DNA of 64,000 nt, taken from positions 1 to 64,000 of the forward strand of contig JAXLRI010000017.1 in NCBI GenBank assembly GCA_046331175.1. The letters run 5' to 3'. A program made the position numbers and the translations under genes. Below the pieces are notes generated by a model. That model was not told the origin of the DNA. It worked only from the letters and a program-made list of their open reading frames with translations, and did no database searches. This DNA is from JAWKIW01 sp046331175 (lineage in GTDB: Bacteria > Actinomycetota > Acidimicrobiia > Acidimicrobiales > Acidimicrobilacustridaceae). Shown here one piece after another: positions 50,811 to 57,677 of the stretch (the stretch's first letter is position 1; every line of letters starts with the position of its first letter).

Positions 50811-51470
50811 GTGGACGATGAACCGACGAGCGACGACGCCGGGGACGGTGGTGCTGTCGACGGTCCGGCATCGACGGGCCCGCGCCGCTACGACTCGGGC
50901 CCCGGCAAGCAGCCGGGGACGAGCGACTGGGACGGCGAGGGCTACCAGGCCCGGTTCGACAAGCTCGCGGCCGAGGGCGCCGAGGTGCACGGCGAGGCCG
51001 ACCTCGTGTCGTCGTACGCGCCTGGCTCTGTGCTCGACGCCGGGTGCGGGACCGGCCGGGTCGGCATCGAGCTGGCCCGGCGCGGCGTCGAGGTGGTGGG
51101 CGCCGACCTCGACCCGTCGATGCTCGCCACCGCTCGCCGCCTCGCTCCCGAGATCTCGTGGATCGAGGCCGACCTCGCCGCCCTCGACCTCGGCCGCACC
51201 TTCGACGTCGTCGTCATGGCCGGCAACGTCGTGCTGTTCACCCCGGCCGGCACCCAGGCGGCGGTGGTCGCCGGCTGCGCCCGCCACGTCGCACCTGGTG
51301 GCGTGCTGATCTCGGGCTTCTCGCTGGGCCACGGGTGGAGCGCCGACGACCACGACGACGCCGCCGTCGCCGCCGGCCTCGAACCGGTCGACCGCTTCGC
51401 CAGCTGGGAGCGCGACCCCTGGCCCGGCGACGGCTCCTACGTGGTAGCCGTCCACCGCCGCCCCACCTGA
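50811..51470 (+). CDS. Class I SAM-dependent methyltransferase
   Basis: 219 residues from GTG 50811 (an in-frame ATG at 50799 inside the repeat is an alternative). An acidic 40-residue start precedes DWDGEGYQARFDKLAAEG. The SAM-binding glycine loop is VLDAGCGTGRVGIELARRG, the acidic motif II is VVGADLDPSMLATARRLAP, and IEADLAALDLG marks the adenine site. It ends in WERDPWPGDGSYVVAV. Small-molecule or natural-product-type methyltransferase; substrate unknown. Its last 25 codons recur as decayed fragments at 52827-52904 and 53675-53717, evidence of duplication and loss. Confidence 0.92.
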   Translation: MDDEPTSDDAGDGGAVDGPASTGPRRYDSGPGKQPGTSDWDGEGYQARFDKLAAEGAEVHGEADLVSSYAPGSVLDAGCGTGRVGIELARRGVEVVGADLDPSMLATARRLAPEISWIEADLAALDLGRTFDVVVMAGNVVLFTPAGTQAAVVAGCARHVAPGGVLISGFSLGHGWSADDHDDAAVAAGLEPVDRFASWERDPWPGDGSYVVAVHRRPT

Positions 51471-51528
51471 CGGCGGTTCCCGGCGGATCTGGAGCCACCA
51501 GCGCTCCGGGTGGGCGATCGATGTTCGA

Positions 51529-51843
51529 TCAGTCCGGGAAGAGGCGCCGCGCCAGGTTCGCTAGCTCGTCGACGTCCGTCGTCAAGACCGACGATCGCGG
51601 ACCATTGGGTGGCGGTTCGTGGGAACCGAAGAGCAGAGCCGTCACCTGGTCTGCCCGCTGGCCCGAGTTCTCTGCCTTCGCCTCGATGGCATCGCGCAGC
51701 GCTCGGCCGGTAGCCGCCATGGTCGCAGCGTCCTCCACTGCCTTCGTTGCGTCCGCAGTCGCGGCGTCGGCACGGTCTGCCTGTTGCTGGGCGGACTCCT
51801 TGGCGTCGGCCGCCTGCTCTCGGTGCACCTCGCGACCGAACAC
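51529..51843 (-). CDS. Small coiled-coil protein of uncertain start
   Basis: 104 residues from GTG 51843, Ala/Glu/Gln-rich and probably a long helix (EQAADAKESAQQQADRADAA). The same frame is open about 36 codons further upstream, encoding a hydrophobic segment (GAVEAVAFTAIGWV) that would make a TM anchor, but no ATG, GTG or TTG was found there. Either the start has been lost or the annotated GTG is real. It lies in an AT-richer accessory stretch between the methyltransferase and small lipoprotein genes. Not recognised. Confidence 0.45.
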   Translation of the reverse strand: MFGREVHREQAADAKESAQQQADRADAATADATKAVEDAATMAATGRALRDAIEAKAENSGQRADQVTALLFGSHEPPPNGPRSSVLTTDVDELANLARRLFPD

Positions 51844-52110
51844 CCAGCCGATCGCGGTGAACGCGACCGCTTCAACTGCGCCGAGCCTGCTGGCAGACTG
51901 GGACGCCGTTACGACCTGGTTCGTGGGAGTCTCCGAGTGGGTTCCGGGGAGTCAATACCCCTCGATCAGCTACGCCCCGGCGCGGACGTCGCGGCGGCGG
52001 GACGCCGACTCCACACGTGGGCGATGAAGGACTGCAATCTGAGAAAGTGCGTCTTGGATAGGTTGGCAGCAATGTGAGGTACTGGCGACCTCAAGCTCCG
52101 CGACGGCGCT

Positions 52111-52125
52111 AGTACGAATCGTACT
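52111..52125. promoter_or_regulatory. 15-bp perfect palindrome AGTACGAATCGTACT
   Basis: Seven-base arms around one central A, 97 bases before ATG 52222, in an AT-richer gap (51844-52221). Possible operator; no cognate regulator is apparent. Confidence 0.35.
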
Positions 52126-52221
52126 TAGCGTTCTGGCTGACGTCTTGGCGGTTTCGAGCCGCGGCCGACCACGCCGCCTGGGTTACTCGAGTGCTCGGGG
52201 CCAGTAGCTGGGAGGTCGAGC

Positions 52222-52695
52222 ATGTGGTCAAGTCCGGCTGTGGCTAGGCGAGACCTAGGGAAGCGGCGACTGCAATGGGTCGTGGTCCTCGCGGCGGTAC
52301 TCATTGCGGCTATCGCTTGCACGTCGTCTACTACGGAGTTGCCGGGTTCTGCCGATGTGACGAAGGCTGGCGGCGGGTTTGCCTCCATGGCCCCAGTGCC
52401 TGAGACGGCTCCGCTGGTGCGGCGAGATTCGTACTTCCAGGGAGCGATGCGAGCTAGGCGCTACGAGGTCGTATTCGACATGTTCACGCAGCGATGTCGA
52501 GACGAAGTGGGTTCTCCCTCAAGGATTGAGGATCACCTCGGTCGGGTAGAGAAGTTGCCTGAGACCCTCGCGTATGACGAGGAGCCTGGAGCCGATGTGG
52601 CAAGAGCTCGGGTCTCCTGGAATGGAAGAGAGGTGCGAATGACCTGGCTCAAGGAAGCCGGCGTGTGGCGATTGGACACCTGCGAACTTCAGTAG
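52222..52695 (+). CDS. Small putative lipoprotein
   Basis: 157 residues; ATG 52222 with GGGAGG (52210-52215). A charged start, the hydrophobic stretch LQWVVVLAAVLIAAIAC, and the lipobox IAC at about residue 33 indicate lipid anchoring. The mature part has a SYFQGAMRARRYEVVFDMF segment and ends in VWRLDTCELQ, similar in feel to small NTF2-like folds. The family is not recognised. Base composition is lower in GC than the flanking genes, consistent with an accessory island. Confidence 0.65.
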   Translation: MWSSPAVARRDLGKRRLQWVVVLAAVLIAAIACTSSTTELPGSADVTKAGGGFASMAPVPETAPLVRRDSYFQGAMRARRYEVVFDMFTQRCRDEVGSPSRIEDHLGRVEKLPETLAYDEEPGADVARARVSWNGREVRMTWLKEAGVWRLDTCELQ

Positions 52696-52826
52696 CAACT
52701 TTCGTCTTGCCGAGCCGACGGTCTCGTTGAGCGACTCGGCGAGGGGACCTTGCGTGATCGCGACCGGACGCGCTCGTCAACCGGCGCGGAGCGCATGGCC
52801 GAGGCGTCGCTCGGCCGGGGTGCGCC

Positions 52827-52904
52827 ATTTCGCCACTCGGGGAGCGCGATCGCTGGCCCGGCGACGGCTCCTACCTCGTCGCCGTCCGCCGCCGTCCGGT
52901 CTGA
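52827..52904 (+). pseudogene. Decayed C-terminal fragment of the methyltransferase gene (copy 1)
   Basis: The end reads ERDRWPGDGSYLVAVRRRPV followed by TGA, matching the last 20 residues of the methyltransferase at 50811-51470 (ERDPWPGDGSYVVAVHRRPT). Upstream, a base shift breaks the frame at TTCGCCA. There is no start or SAM motif, so it is a remnant. Confidence 0.75.
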
Positions 52905-52976
52905 CGGCGCCCTCGGCGCGATGCTGGCGGGGTGCGTGGCGGGGGAGCGTCCAGTCGCAGAGCTGTCGCATCGACG

Positions 52977-53645
52977 ATGCTGACGCGGTCGTTGATGTTC
53001 GCGGTGCCGCTCATCGTGATGGTCGGTGCGTGTGCGCATCGGTCCCCTGATTCCGAGACGCTCACGGGCGCGTTGGCAGGGGCCAAGCTGCCAGACGGCA
53101 CGCAGGTCCTGGACCGGCCGACTCACGGCTTCGTGCTCAAGCGGGCGATGACCGCTGCCGAGCTCGGTCGACCAGCCGATCCGCTCGTGGCGGGCGTCAG
53201 TGCAGTTCCCCCGAGCGGCGGCGAGGCGCTCGACGTCGAAGTGCTGGTCTACCGGACGGGTTCAGCGGCCGACGCCCGGCAGCTGTGGACGAACGTGCCA
53301 TCCGATCGCGCCTACAGGGACATCGCCGCCAACCTGGCCGACCACTCTTCCGATTTCATCACCAAGAACCTGCCGTTGTGGCGGCTCGATGTTCCCAGCC
53401 TCGGCCCCGATGCGTCTGCGGTGTGCCTCGCCTCGGAAGAGCCGAGCCGACCTGGTTCGGCGTGCTTGGAGGCCGCCGCGTGGATCCTTCGATGCGACAC
53501 CGTCGTGGAGATCGTCGTCGGAGGCGACCGGCGTGAGGTCGGTGCCGCCTACGCGGGTGGCGCCGCGGAGGTCTTCGGCTCGGTCTACGCACAGGTCGAT
53601 CGTGCGATGGGGGGCTGCGAGTCGTCGTCAGCGCGAACACGCTGA
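52977..53645 (+). CDS. Putative lipoprotein
   Basis: 222 residues from ATG 52977. The signal MLTRSLMFAVPLIVMVGAC ends in a VGAC lipobox. The exported part has LPDGTQVLDRPTHGFVLKRA, then LPLWRLDVPSLGPDASAVCL and a CDTVVEIVVGGD strand; no family was recognised. The start region lies inside the second of two duplicated segments that follow methyltransferase-tail remnants, so this gene and the degraded region at 53675-53800 may descend from one duplicated lipoprotein gene. The ribosome-binding site is unclear. Confidence 0.68.
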   Translation: MLTRSLMFAVPLIVMVGACAHRSPDSETLTGALAGAKLPDGTQVLDRPTHGFVLKRAMTAAELGRPADPLVAGVSAVPPSGGEALDVEVLVYRTGSAADARQLWTNVPSDRAYRDIAANLADHSSDFITKNLPLWRLDVPSLGPDASAVCLASEEPSRPGSACLEAAAWILRCDTVVEIVVGGDRREVGAAYAGGAAEVFGSVYAQVDRAMGGCESSSARTR

Positions 53646-53674
53646 AGTCGGACGCTCGGACCGCGCAGCGTCCC

Positions 53675-53800
53675 GCGACGCTCCTACCTCGTCGCCGTCC
53701 ACCGTCGCCCGGTCTGACGGCGCTCCCGGCGCAATGGTGGCGGGGAGCATGGGCGGGGGAGCGTCCAGAGCAAGAGCTGTCGTACCAGCGATGTGGAGCG
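53675..53800 (+). pseudogene. Second decayed methyltransferase tail plus start of a lost lipoprotein gene
   Basis: SYLVAVHRRPV then TGA (53715-53717) copies the methyltransferase end a second time, with one base lost just before. The following bases to about 53800 align with 52905-52995 (GGGGGAGCGTCCAG, AGAGCTGTCG, GCGGTCGTTG), the region containing the lipoprotein start at 52977, but here the frame is disrupted. A remnant of a segment duplication. Confidence 0.65.
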
Positions 53801-53918
53801 GTCGTTGCTGGTCGCGGCGCTCGGAGCCGCCGGCAAGGAGAACATGCGGCGTCACCACCGGATCTCGCTGTGCGGGCGAACGGGCAGGCCCCAGCGCTCG
53901 GAGGTACTCGCCGCCCTC

Positions 53919-53924
53919 TACACT
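53919..53924 (+). promoter_or_regulatory. -10 hexamer TACACT, leaderless start at GTG 53932
   Basis: TACACT, seven bases, GTG of the antitoxin gene. Confidence 0.6.
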
Positions 53925-53931
53925 GGCGGCC

Positions 53932-54177
53932 GTGTCCGTGACCGTCGAGCTCCCCGCCGAAGCCCTGGCCCGCCTCGAGGCCGAAGCGGCGCGCCGCGGG
54001 GTCGGGATCGAGACCGTGATCGCTGAGCTCGCCCAATCCCTCCCCGCCGGAGACACCGGCGAGGCGCCGGTCCGTCGCCGCAAGCTCGCCATCGCCGGCA
54101 TCGGCGCATCCGGCGGCAACAGCGGACGTGCCGCCGACGCCGACGAGCTGCTCGCTGACGGCTTCGGCCGAAGCTGA
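53932..54177 (+). CDS. Antitoxin of a type II (VapB-like) toxin-antitoxin pair
   Basis: 81 residues. It starts with a ribbon-like strand and helix (VSVTVELPAEALARLEAEAA, RRGVGIETVIAEL), as in ribbon-helix-helix antitoxins, followed by a flexible tail with KLAIAGIGASGGNSGRAADA, the segment that usually wraps the toxin. It lies 12 bases before the PIN toxin gene. Autoregulation at its leaderless promoter is expected from the family, though no clear operator repeat was seen. Confidence 0.8.
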   Translation: MSVTVELPAEALARLEAEAARRGVGIETVIAELAQSLPAGDTGEAPVRRRKLAIAGIGASGGNSGRAADADELLADGFGRS

Positions 54178-54189
54178 GACCTCGGGCGC

Positions 54190-54600
54190 GTGCTGATCGT
54201 CGATACCGGCCCGTTGGTCGCTGTCGCGGACCGCGACGATCCCGACCACGCCTTCTGCGACGAGCTCCTCGACACCGACCCCGGGCCGTTGGTCACCACC
54301 GCGCTCGTCATCGCCGAGGCCGGGTTCCTGATCGACCGCCAGGTCGGCCCCGATGCAGAAGCGGCGCTCGTCGCCGATGTCGTCGAAGGCCGCATCATCG
54401 TCGAGACCCTTGCCGCGACCGACTGGCAGCGCACCCTCGAGCTGGTTCGCACCTACGCCGATATGCCCCTCGGAGTCACCGACGCCTCGCTCATCGCGCT
54501 CGCCGAACGACACCGCGTGGAACGCATCGCGACCCTCGACCACCGCCACTTCCACGTCGTGCGCCCCGTGCACCGCGACGCCTTCGACCTCGTCCCCTGA
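54190..54600 (+). CDS. vapC: PIN-domain ribonuclease toxin (VapC-like)
   Basis: 136 residues from GTG 54190. The acidic catalytic residues of the PIN fold are present: Asp in VLIVDTGPLVAVAD, Glu in ALVIAEAGFLI, Asp in LGVTDASLIALAE, and Asp in ATLDHRHF. VapC toxins cleave tRNA or rRNA when freed from the antitoxin. The pair lies in an accessory stretch. A short hairpin (GCCGAG/CTCGGC at 54603-54619) follows the stop and may terminate transcription. Confidence 0.9.
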   Translation: MLIVDTGPLVAVADRDDPDHAFCDELLDTDPGPLVTTALVIAEAGFLIDRQVGPDAEAALVADVVEGRIIVETLAATDWQRTLELVRTYADMPLGVTDASLIALAERHRVERIATLDHRHFHVVRPVHRDAFDLVP

Positions 54601-54829
54601 CAGCCGAGCACGTCTCGGCCTTCACGATCCTCTGACGGCTCGCACGACGGATCGACGAGGATGCCGATGGCCAGCCCGTCGATTGGCCGTGGCCGGCCGG
54701 GTCGAGCTGAGGACGGATGGTCTGAGCGCCGGCTCGGGCGGCTCCTTCGGCGTCGCTCACCGCGCGCTGTGATCAGGGGGGCTCCGTCGACGACCAGGCC
54801 CACCAGCCCGGCGAAGGATCGTCCACCGA

Positions 54830-54871
54830 TCGACAGATGTTCGATGTTCGACGTACAGTGGACATCGAACA
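54830..54871 (+). promoter_or_regulatory. AbiE-like operon promoter with inverted repeat
   Basis: TCGACA (54830-54835), 18 bases, TACAGT (54854-54859). Perfect 10-base arms TGTTCGATGT (54838-54847) and ACATCGAACA (54862-54871) flank the -10 with a 14-base centre. An antitoxin dimer binding both arms would cover the promoter, as expected for AbiEi-type autoregulation. Confidence 0.75.
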
Positions 54872-54921
54872 CGCAGGTGGCCACCTCGGCGTCACCGGAT
54901 CGCAACCGAACGTTGGTGTTC

Positions 54922-55941
54922 ATGGATCGTCGAACGCTGAACGACCTGGCGAGCGAGCTGCAGGCCGCGCTGGCCGACGCCGGCGTGCCCGCCACCGTCG
55001 AGCCGCTCGACCCCACCGACGACGGCGAGGGCGAGGTCCGGGTCGAGGCCGACGGGCGGTCGCTGCCCGTCCTGGTGGCCACCCGCGCCGACTTGCGGCC
55101 GGTGCACGCCGACCAGCTCGCCCCGCCCGGCGACGACCGGGCCGCCGTCGTGGTGGCCGATCGCATCGCCGAGCGGTCCCGGCAGGTGCTGCGCGACGCC
55201 GGCTGGGGCTGGCTCGACCGTCGCCGCGGCCACCTGCGGCTGTGGGCGCCCGGCCTGCGCATCGACACCAACGTGGCGCCGAGCGTCGTGGCCGAGGTCG
55301 CCCCCAAGGTGGCCAACCCGTTCACCCCGGCCGGCCGCGACCTGTCGCTGTGGCTGCTGGCCCACCCCACCGAATCGGCGTCACCCCGCAAGCTGCACCG
55401 GGAGCTGGGCATCTCGGCCGGCCAGATCTCCAACCTGCTGCAGGCCCTCGAGGGCGAGAACCTGCTGCGCAAGGACCGCACGCCGCTGCTGCCCGAGCTG
55501 TTCTGGGCGCTGGCCGAGCACTGGTCGCCCCGCCGCCACGCGCTGGCGTCGCTGCCCACCGAGGCCGAGCGGGCCGCCGCCACCGAGCTGCGCGCCGACC
55601 GCTGGGTGCTCACCGACACCGTGGCCGCCGTCGCCCTCGGCGCCCCGGTGGTGGCCGGGTCGAGCGCGCCGCCCGACCTCTACCTGCCCGACGAGCGCTC
55701 GCTGTCGTGGCTGCTCGGCCGCAGCGTCGTGGCCCCCGACTGGTCGCAGCGGGCCGCCACCGTTGCCGTCGCCCCCACGCCGCTGGTGTGCGATCCGCGC
55801 CTGCGCCGCGCCGGCGACCACTGGCCGCTCGCCCACCCGGTGGTCGTCGCCCTCGACCTGGCCACCGATCGCGGACGGGGCCGCACCGTCGTCGAGGAGT
55901 GGGATCCCGACCCGGCCTCGGGGGTCATCCGTGTCTGGTGA
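54922..55941 (+). CDS. AbiEi-like antitoxin/regulator with winged helix
   Basis: 339 residues, ATG 54922. The N-terminal part has VVVADRIAERSRQVLRDAGW, then GHLRLWAPGLRIDTNV, the domain often annotated as the type IV antitoxin AbiEi family. In the middle (about residues 150-185) KLHRELGISAGQISNLLQAL, then EGENLLRKD is a winged helix-turn-helix. The C-terminal part is a mixed fold ending in VVEEWDPDPASG. Its promoter carries the inverted repeat at 54838-54871. It overlaps the downstream nucleotidyltransferase gene by 11 bases. The assignment rests on domain pattern and gene order. Confidence 0.78.
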   Translation: MDRRTLNDLASELQAALADAGVPATVEPLDPTDDGEGEVRVEADGRSLPVLVATRADLRPVHADQLAPPGDDRAAVVVADRIAERSRQVLRDAGWGWLDRRRGHLRLWAPGLRIDTNVAPSVVAEVAPKVANPFTPAGRDLSLWLLAHPTESASPRKLHRELGISAGQISNLLQALEGENLLRKDRTPLLPELFWALAEHWSPRRHALASLPTEAERAAATELRADRWVLTDTVAAVALGAPVVAGSSAPPDLYLPDERSLSWLLGRSVVAPDWSQRAATVAVAPTPLVCDPRLRRAGDHWPLAHPVVVALDLATDRGRGRTVVEEWDPDPASGVIRVW

Positions 55942-56950
55942 CGACGAGGTCGTCGAGCGCGTCGAGCCCGCCGCCCACGAGCCCGCCGCCGACGAGCGCG
56001 TCGACGCCATCGTCGACGTCGACGACTCGGCGGAGCAGCCGCCGGTGGTCGGCGAGCTCACCGGCGAGGTGGCGGTGGCCGTGCCGGTGCCCGTTCCCGG
56101 GCTCGGGTCCGGTCCACCCGGCGGCAGCTGGCCGCCCCGCAGCACGCACGGCACCCGCGCCGTCGCCATCGCCAACGACGCCGGCCGGGTGGTCGAGCGA
56201 TCGGTGGCCACCCTGGCCGAGCTGCCCGACGACCTGCCCCGCCACGCCCTCGTCGGCGGTCTGGCCGTGATGGTCCGCCTCTACGAGGCCCACCGGGTCA
56301 CCACCGACTTCGACGAGGTGAGCCAGCAGCCCGGCACCACCGTCGCCACGCTCGTCGCCCTCGGGGCGCGTCGCACGACCAACGGCGTCGAGCTGCCCGA
56401 CCGCGGCGTCCGGCTCGATCTGCTCGACGCCGAGACCTCGCTGGCCGACCTCGACGCGCTCGTCGACGACCTCACCACCGACGACGAGCGGCGGGCCTGG
56501 CAGCTGGCCGCGGCCTGTCGCTACGCGCTGGAGACGGCGTCGCCCACCGACATCCTCGTGGTCGAGCGCGAGCAGGTCGTGGCCCGGGTGTCGCTGCCGG
56601 TGGCCGTGGCCGGAGCGCTCGTCGCCCTGAAGGTGCACGCCGCCGTCGCCCCCGACCGGCCTCCCGACAAGGCGGCCGCCGACGTGTTCGACGCCTGGCG
56701 CCTGGCCCGCACGTGGGGCCCGAGCGTGGTCGCCGAGGACCTTTCCCGCGCGCCCGTCGCCATGCTGCGCACCACCGCCGCCCAGCTGCAGCAGCTGTTC
56801 GGCGACGACGTCGACCGCACCGCCCACCGCCTGCGCCGGGCCTCGGTCCCGGGCGTGGAGGCCGTCGGCGTCGACGACCTCGAGGCCGCCCTCGTGCTGG
56901 TCGACTACCTCGACCCGTTCCTCCACTGGGACGCCCCCGCCGGCCCGTGA
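55931..56950 (+). CDS. AbiEii-like nucleotidyltransferase (putative type IV toxin)
   Basis: 339 residues from GTG 55931, overlapping the previous gene by 11 bases. An acidic, Glu/Asp/Val-rich start of 80 residues is unusual. The nucleotidyltransferase core follows: ALVGGLAVMVRLYEAHRVTT, then DFDEV as the catalytic GG...D-x-D/E region, and GVRLDLLDAE as the third acid. VALKVHAAVAPDRPPDKAAADVFDAWRL resembles the KxxAxxxRxxxKDxxDL motif of AbiEii. The partner is the wHTH gene. AbiEii-type toxins use GTP and arrest growth on phage infection or stress; activity here is inferred. Confidence 0.78.
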   Translation: MSGDDEVVERVEPAAHEPAADERVDAIVDVDDSAEQPPVVGELTGEVAVAVPVPVPGLGSGPPGGSWPPRSTHGTRAVAIANDAGRVVERSVATLAELPDDLPRHALVGGLAVMVRLYEAHRVTTDFDEVSQQPGTTVATLVALGARRTTNGVELPDRGVRLDLLDAETSLADLDALVDDLTTDDERRAWQLAAACRYALETASPTDILVVEREQVVARVSLPVAVAGALVALKVHAAVAPDRPPDKAAADVFDAWRLARTWGPSVVAEDLSRAPVAMLRTTAAQLQQLFGDDVDRTAHRLRRASVPGVEAVGVDDLEAALVLVDYLDPFLHWDAPAGP

Positions 56951-56979
56951 CGCCAGTGGTCGGCGTCGCCTGGCGCAGG

Positions 56980-57279
56980 TCAGGACGAGGAGCCGGCGCC
57001 GCGCGGTCGGAACGTGTCGCGCAGGACCATGAACCGCAGCGACCACAGCGACGGCCGGGGCTCGGCCAGCGACGCGTGGGTGCGCACGACGCCCTGCACG
57101 GTGACGCCGCCCGCCACCAGCCAGCCGGCCACGCCGACGACGAGCACCCACGGCGTACCACTCGACCGCAGCACCACCACGCCGACCAGCACCACGACCA
57201 GCGCGGCGAAGCCGCAGCGCAGCGCCCACACCGCCCGCCGCCAGCTCGGATCGTCCTGCAGCGCAGCGGGCTCGTCCAT
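56980..57279 (-). CDS. Small two-TM membrane protein
   Basis: 99 residues from ATG 57279. Two hydrophobic helices: ALRCGFAALVVVLVGVVVLR (about 16-35) and WVLVVGVAGWLVAGGVTVQG (about 42-61). A cytoplasmic tail with SLRFMVLRDTFRPRG follows. It is a typical small actinobacterial DUF membrane protein, not recognised further. CAGACT lies seven bases before the ATG. It is divergent from the selenoprotein gene, with 88 bases between starts. Confidence 0.72.
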   Translation of the reverse strand: MDEPAALQDDPSWRRAVWALRCGFAALVVVLVGVVVLRSSGTPWVLVVGVAGWLVAGGVTVQGVVRTHASLAEPRPSLWSLRFMVLRDTFRPRGAGSSS

Positions 57280-57286
57280 CGGGGGC

Positions 57287-57292
57287 AGTCTG
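57287..57292 (-). promoter_or_regulatory. -10-like hexamer CAGACT, seven bases before ATG 57279
   Basis: Same hexamer and spacing as at 33305. Confidence 0.45.
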
Positions 57293-57354
57293 GCCGACCC
57301 GCCATCGGTGGATCGGTGATCGGTCGGATGGGACCGGGCTCGGGACGGGCTGGG

Positions 57355-57360
57355 TAGGTT
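57355..57360 (+). promoter_or_regulatory. -10 hexamer TAGGTT, leaderless start at ATG 57368 of the selenoprotein gene
   Basis: TAGGTT, seven bases, ATG. It supports the upstream ATG, in front of the UGA, as the true start and argues against a start after the UGA. Confidence 0.65.
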
Positions 57361-57367
57361 GGACGGC

Positions 57368-57649
57368 ATGACGGCCGAGGATCGCCACCGCATCCGCATC
57401 ACCTACTGCGTGCCCTGAGACTATTCGGACCGTGCCGTGCGCACGGTGGCCGATCTCCTGCACGACTACCAGCACGTCATCGACGACCTCGTGCTGGTGA
57501 CGGGCTCCAAGGGCGTGTTCGACGTCGAGGTCGACGGCGAGCTGCTGTTCTCCAAGAAGGCCGCCGGCCGCCACGCCGAACCCGGCGAGGTCCTGCGCCT
57601 CTTCCGCGAGCGCATCGTCCCCGACGTCGACGTCTACCCCCGCAGCTGA
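57368..57649 (+). CDS. Selenoprotein of the Rdx (SelW/SelT/SelH) family, UGA read as selenocysteine
   Basis: 93 residues if UGA at 57416-57418 is read as Sec17. The text before it, RIRITYCVP, then U, then DYSDRAVRTVADLL gives the CxxU redox motif of the Rdx thioredoxin-like family. After it come LVLVTGSKGVFDVEVDGELL and FSKKAAGRHAEPGEVLRLF, the family's conserved GxFxVxxdGxxxfSK and C-terminal helix. The frame is open across the UGA from ATG 57368 to TGA 57649. A stem-loop directly after the UGA fits a bacterial SECIS. Rdx proteins are small thiol/selenol oxidoreductases. A Cys or Trp codon mutated to UGA is the alternative. Selenocysteine genes (selA, selB, selC, selD) are outside the window. 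Confidence 0.85.
57429..57447 (+). promoter_or_regulatory. Bacterial SECIS-like stem-loop after the UGA
   Basis: Perfect 7-bp stem ACCGTGC/GCACGGT with a five-base loop CGTGC (57436-57440). The loop begins 17 bases after the UGA and has G at its second position, as required in known bacterial SECIS consensus rules. CGG (57426-57428) and CCG (57450-57452) can extend the lower stem with a small bulge. Confidence 0.7.
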
Positions 57650-57665
57650 CCCCCGGCCCCGGGCC

Positions 57666-57671
57666 TACGGT
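57666..57671 (+). promoter_or_regulatory. -10 hexamer TACGGT, leaderless start at GTG 57678
   Basis: TACGGT, six bases, GTG, 17 bases after the selenoprotein stop. Confidence 0.65.
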
Positions 57672-57677
57672 GGGGTC

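Noticed and set aside
51619..52077. Plus-strand frame of about 150 codons in the AT-richer stretch
   Set aside because: No ribosome-binding site or -10, a composition unlike real genes, and overlap with the minus-strand coiled-coil frame.
54601..54921. Possible gene in the 320-base gap before the AbiE-like pair
   Set aside because: Only shadow frames were found; the gap holds a short hairpin after VapC and the AbiE-like promoter with its inverted repeat.
57437..57649. A 70-residue protein starting after the UGA at GTG 57437
   Set aside because: It would lose the conserved CxxU/C redox motif. The frame is open upstream to ATG 57368, which has a well-placed -10, and the SECIS-like hairpin would be unexplained.
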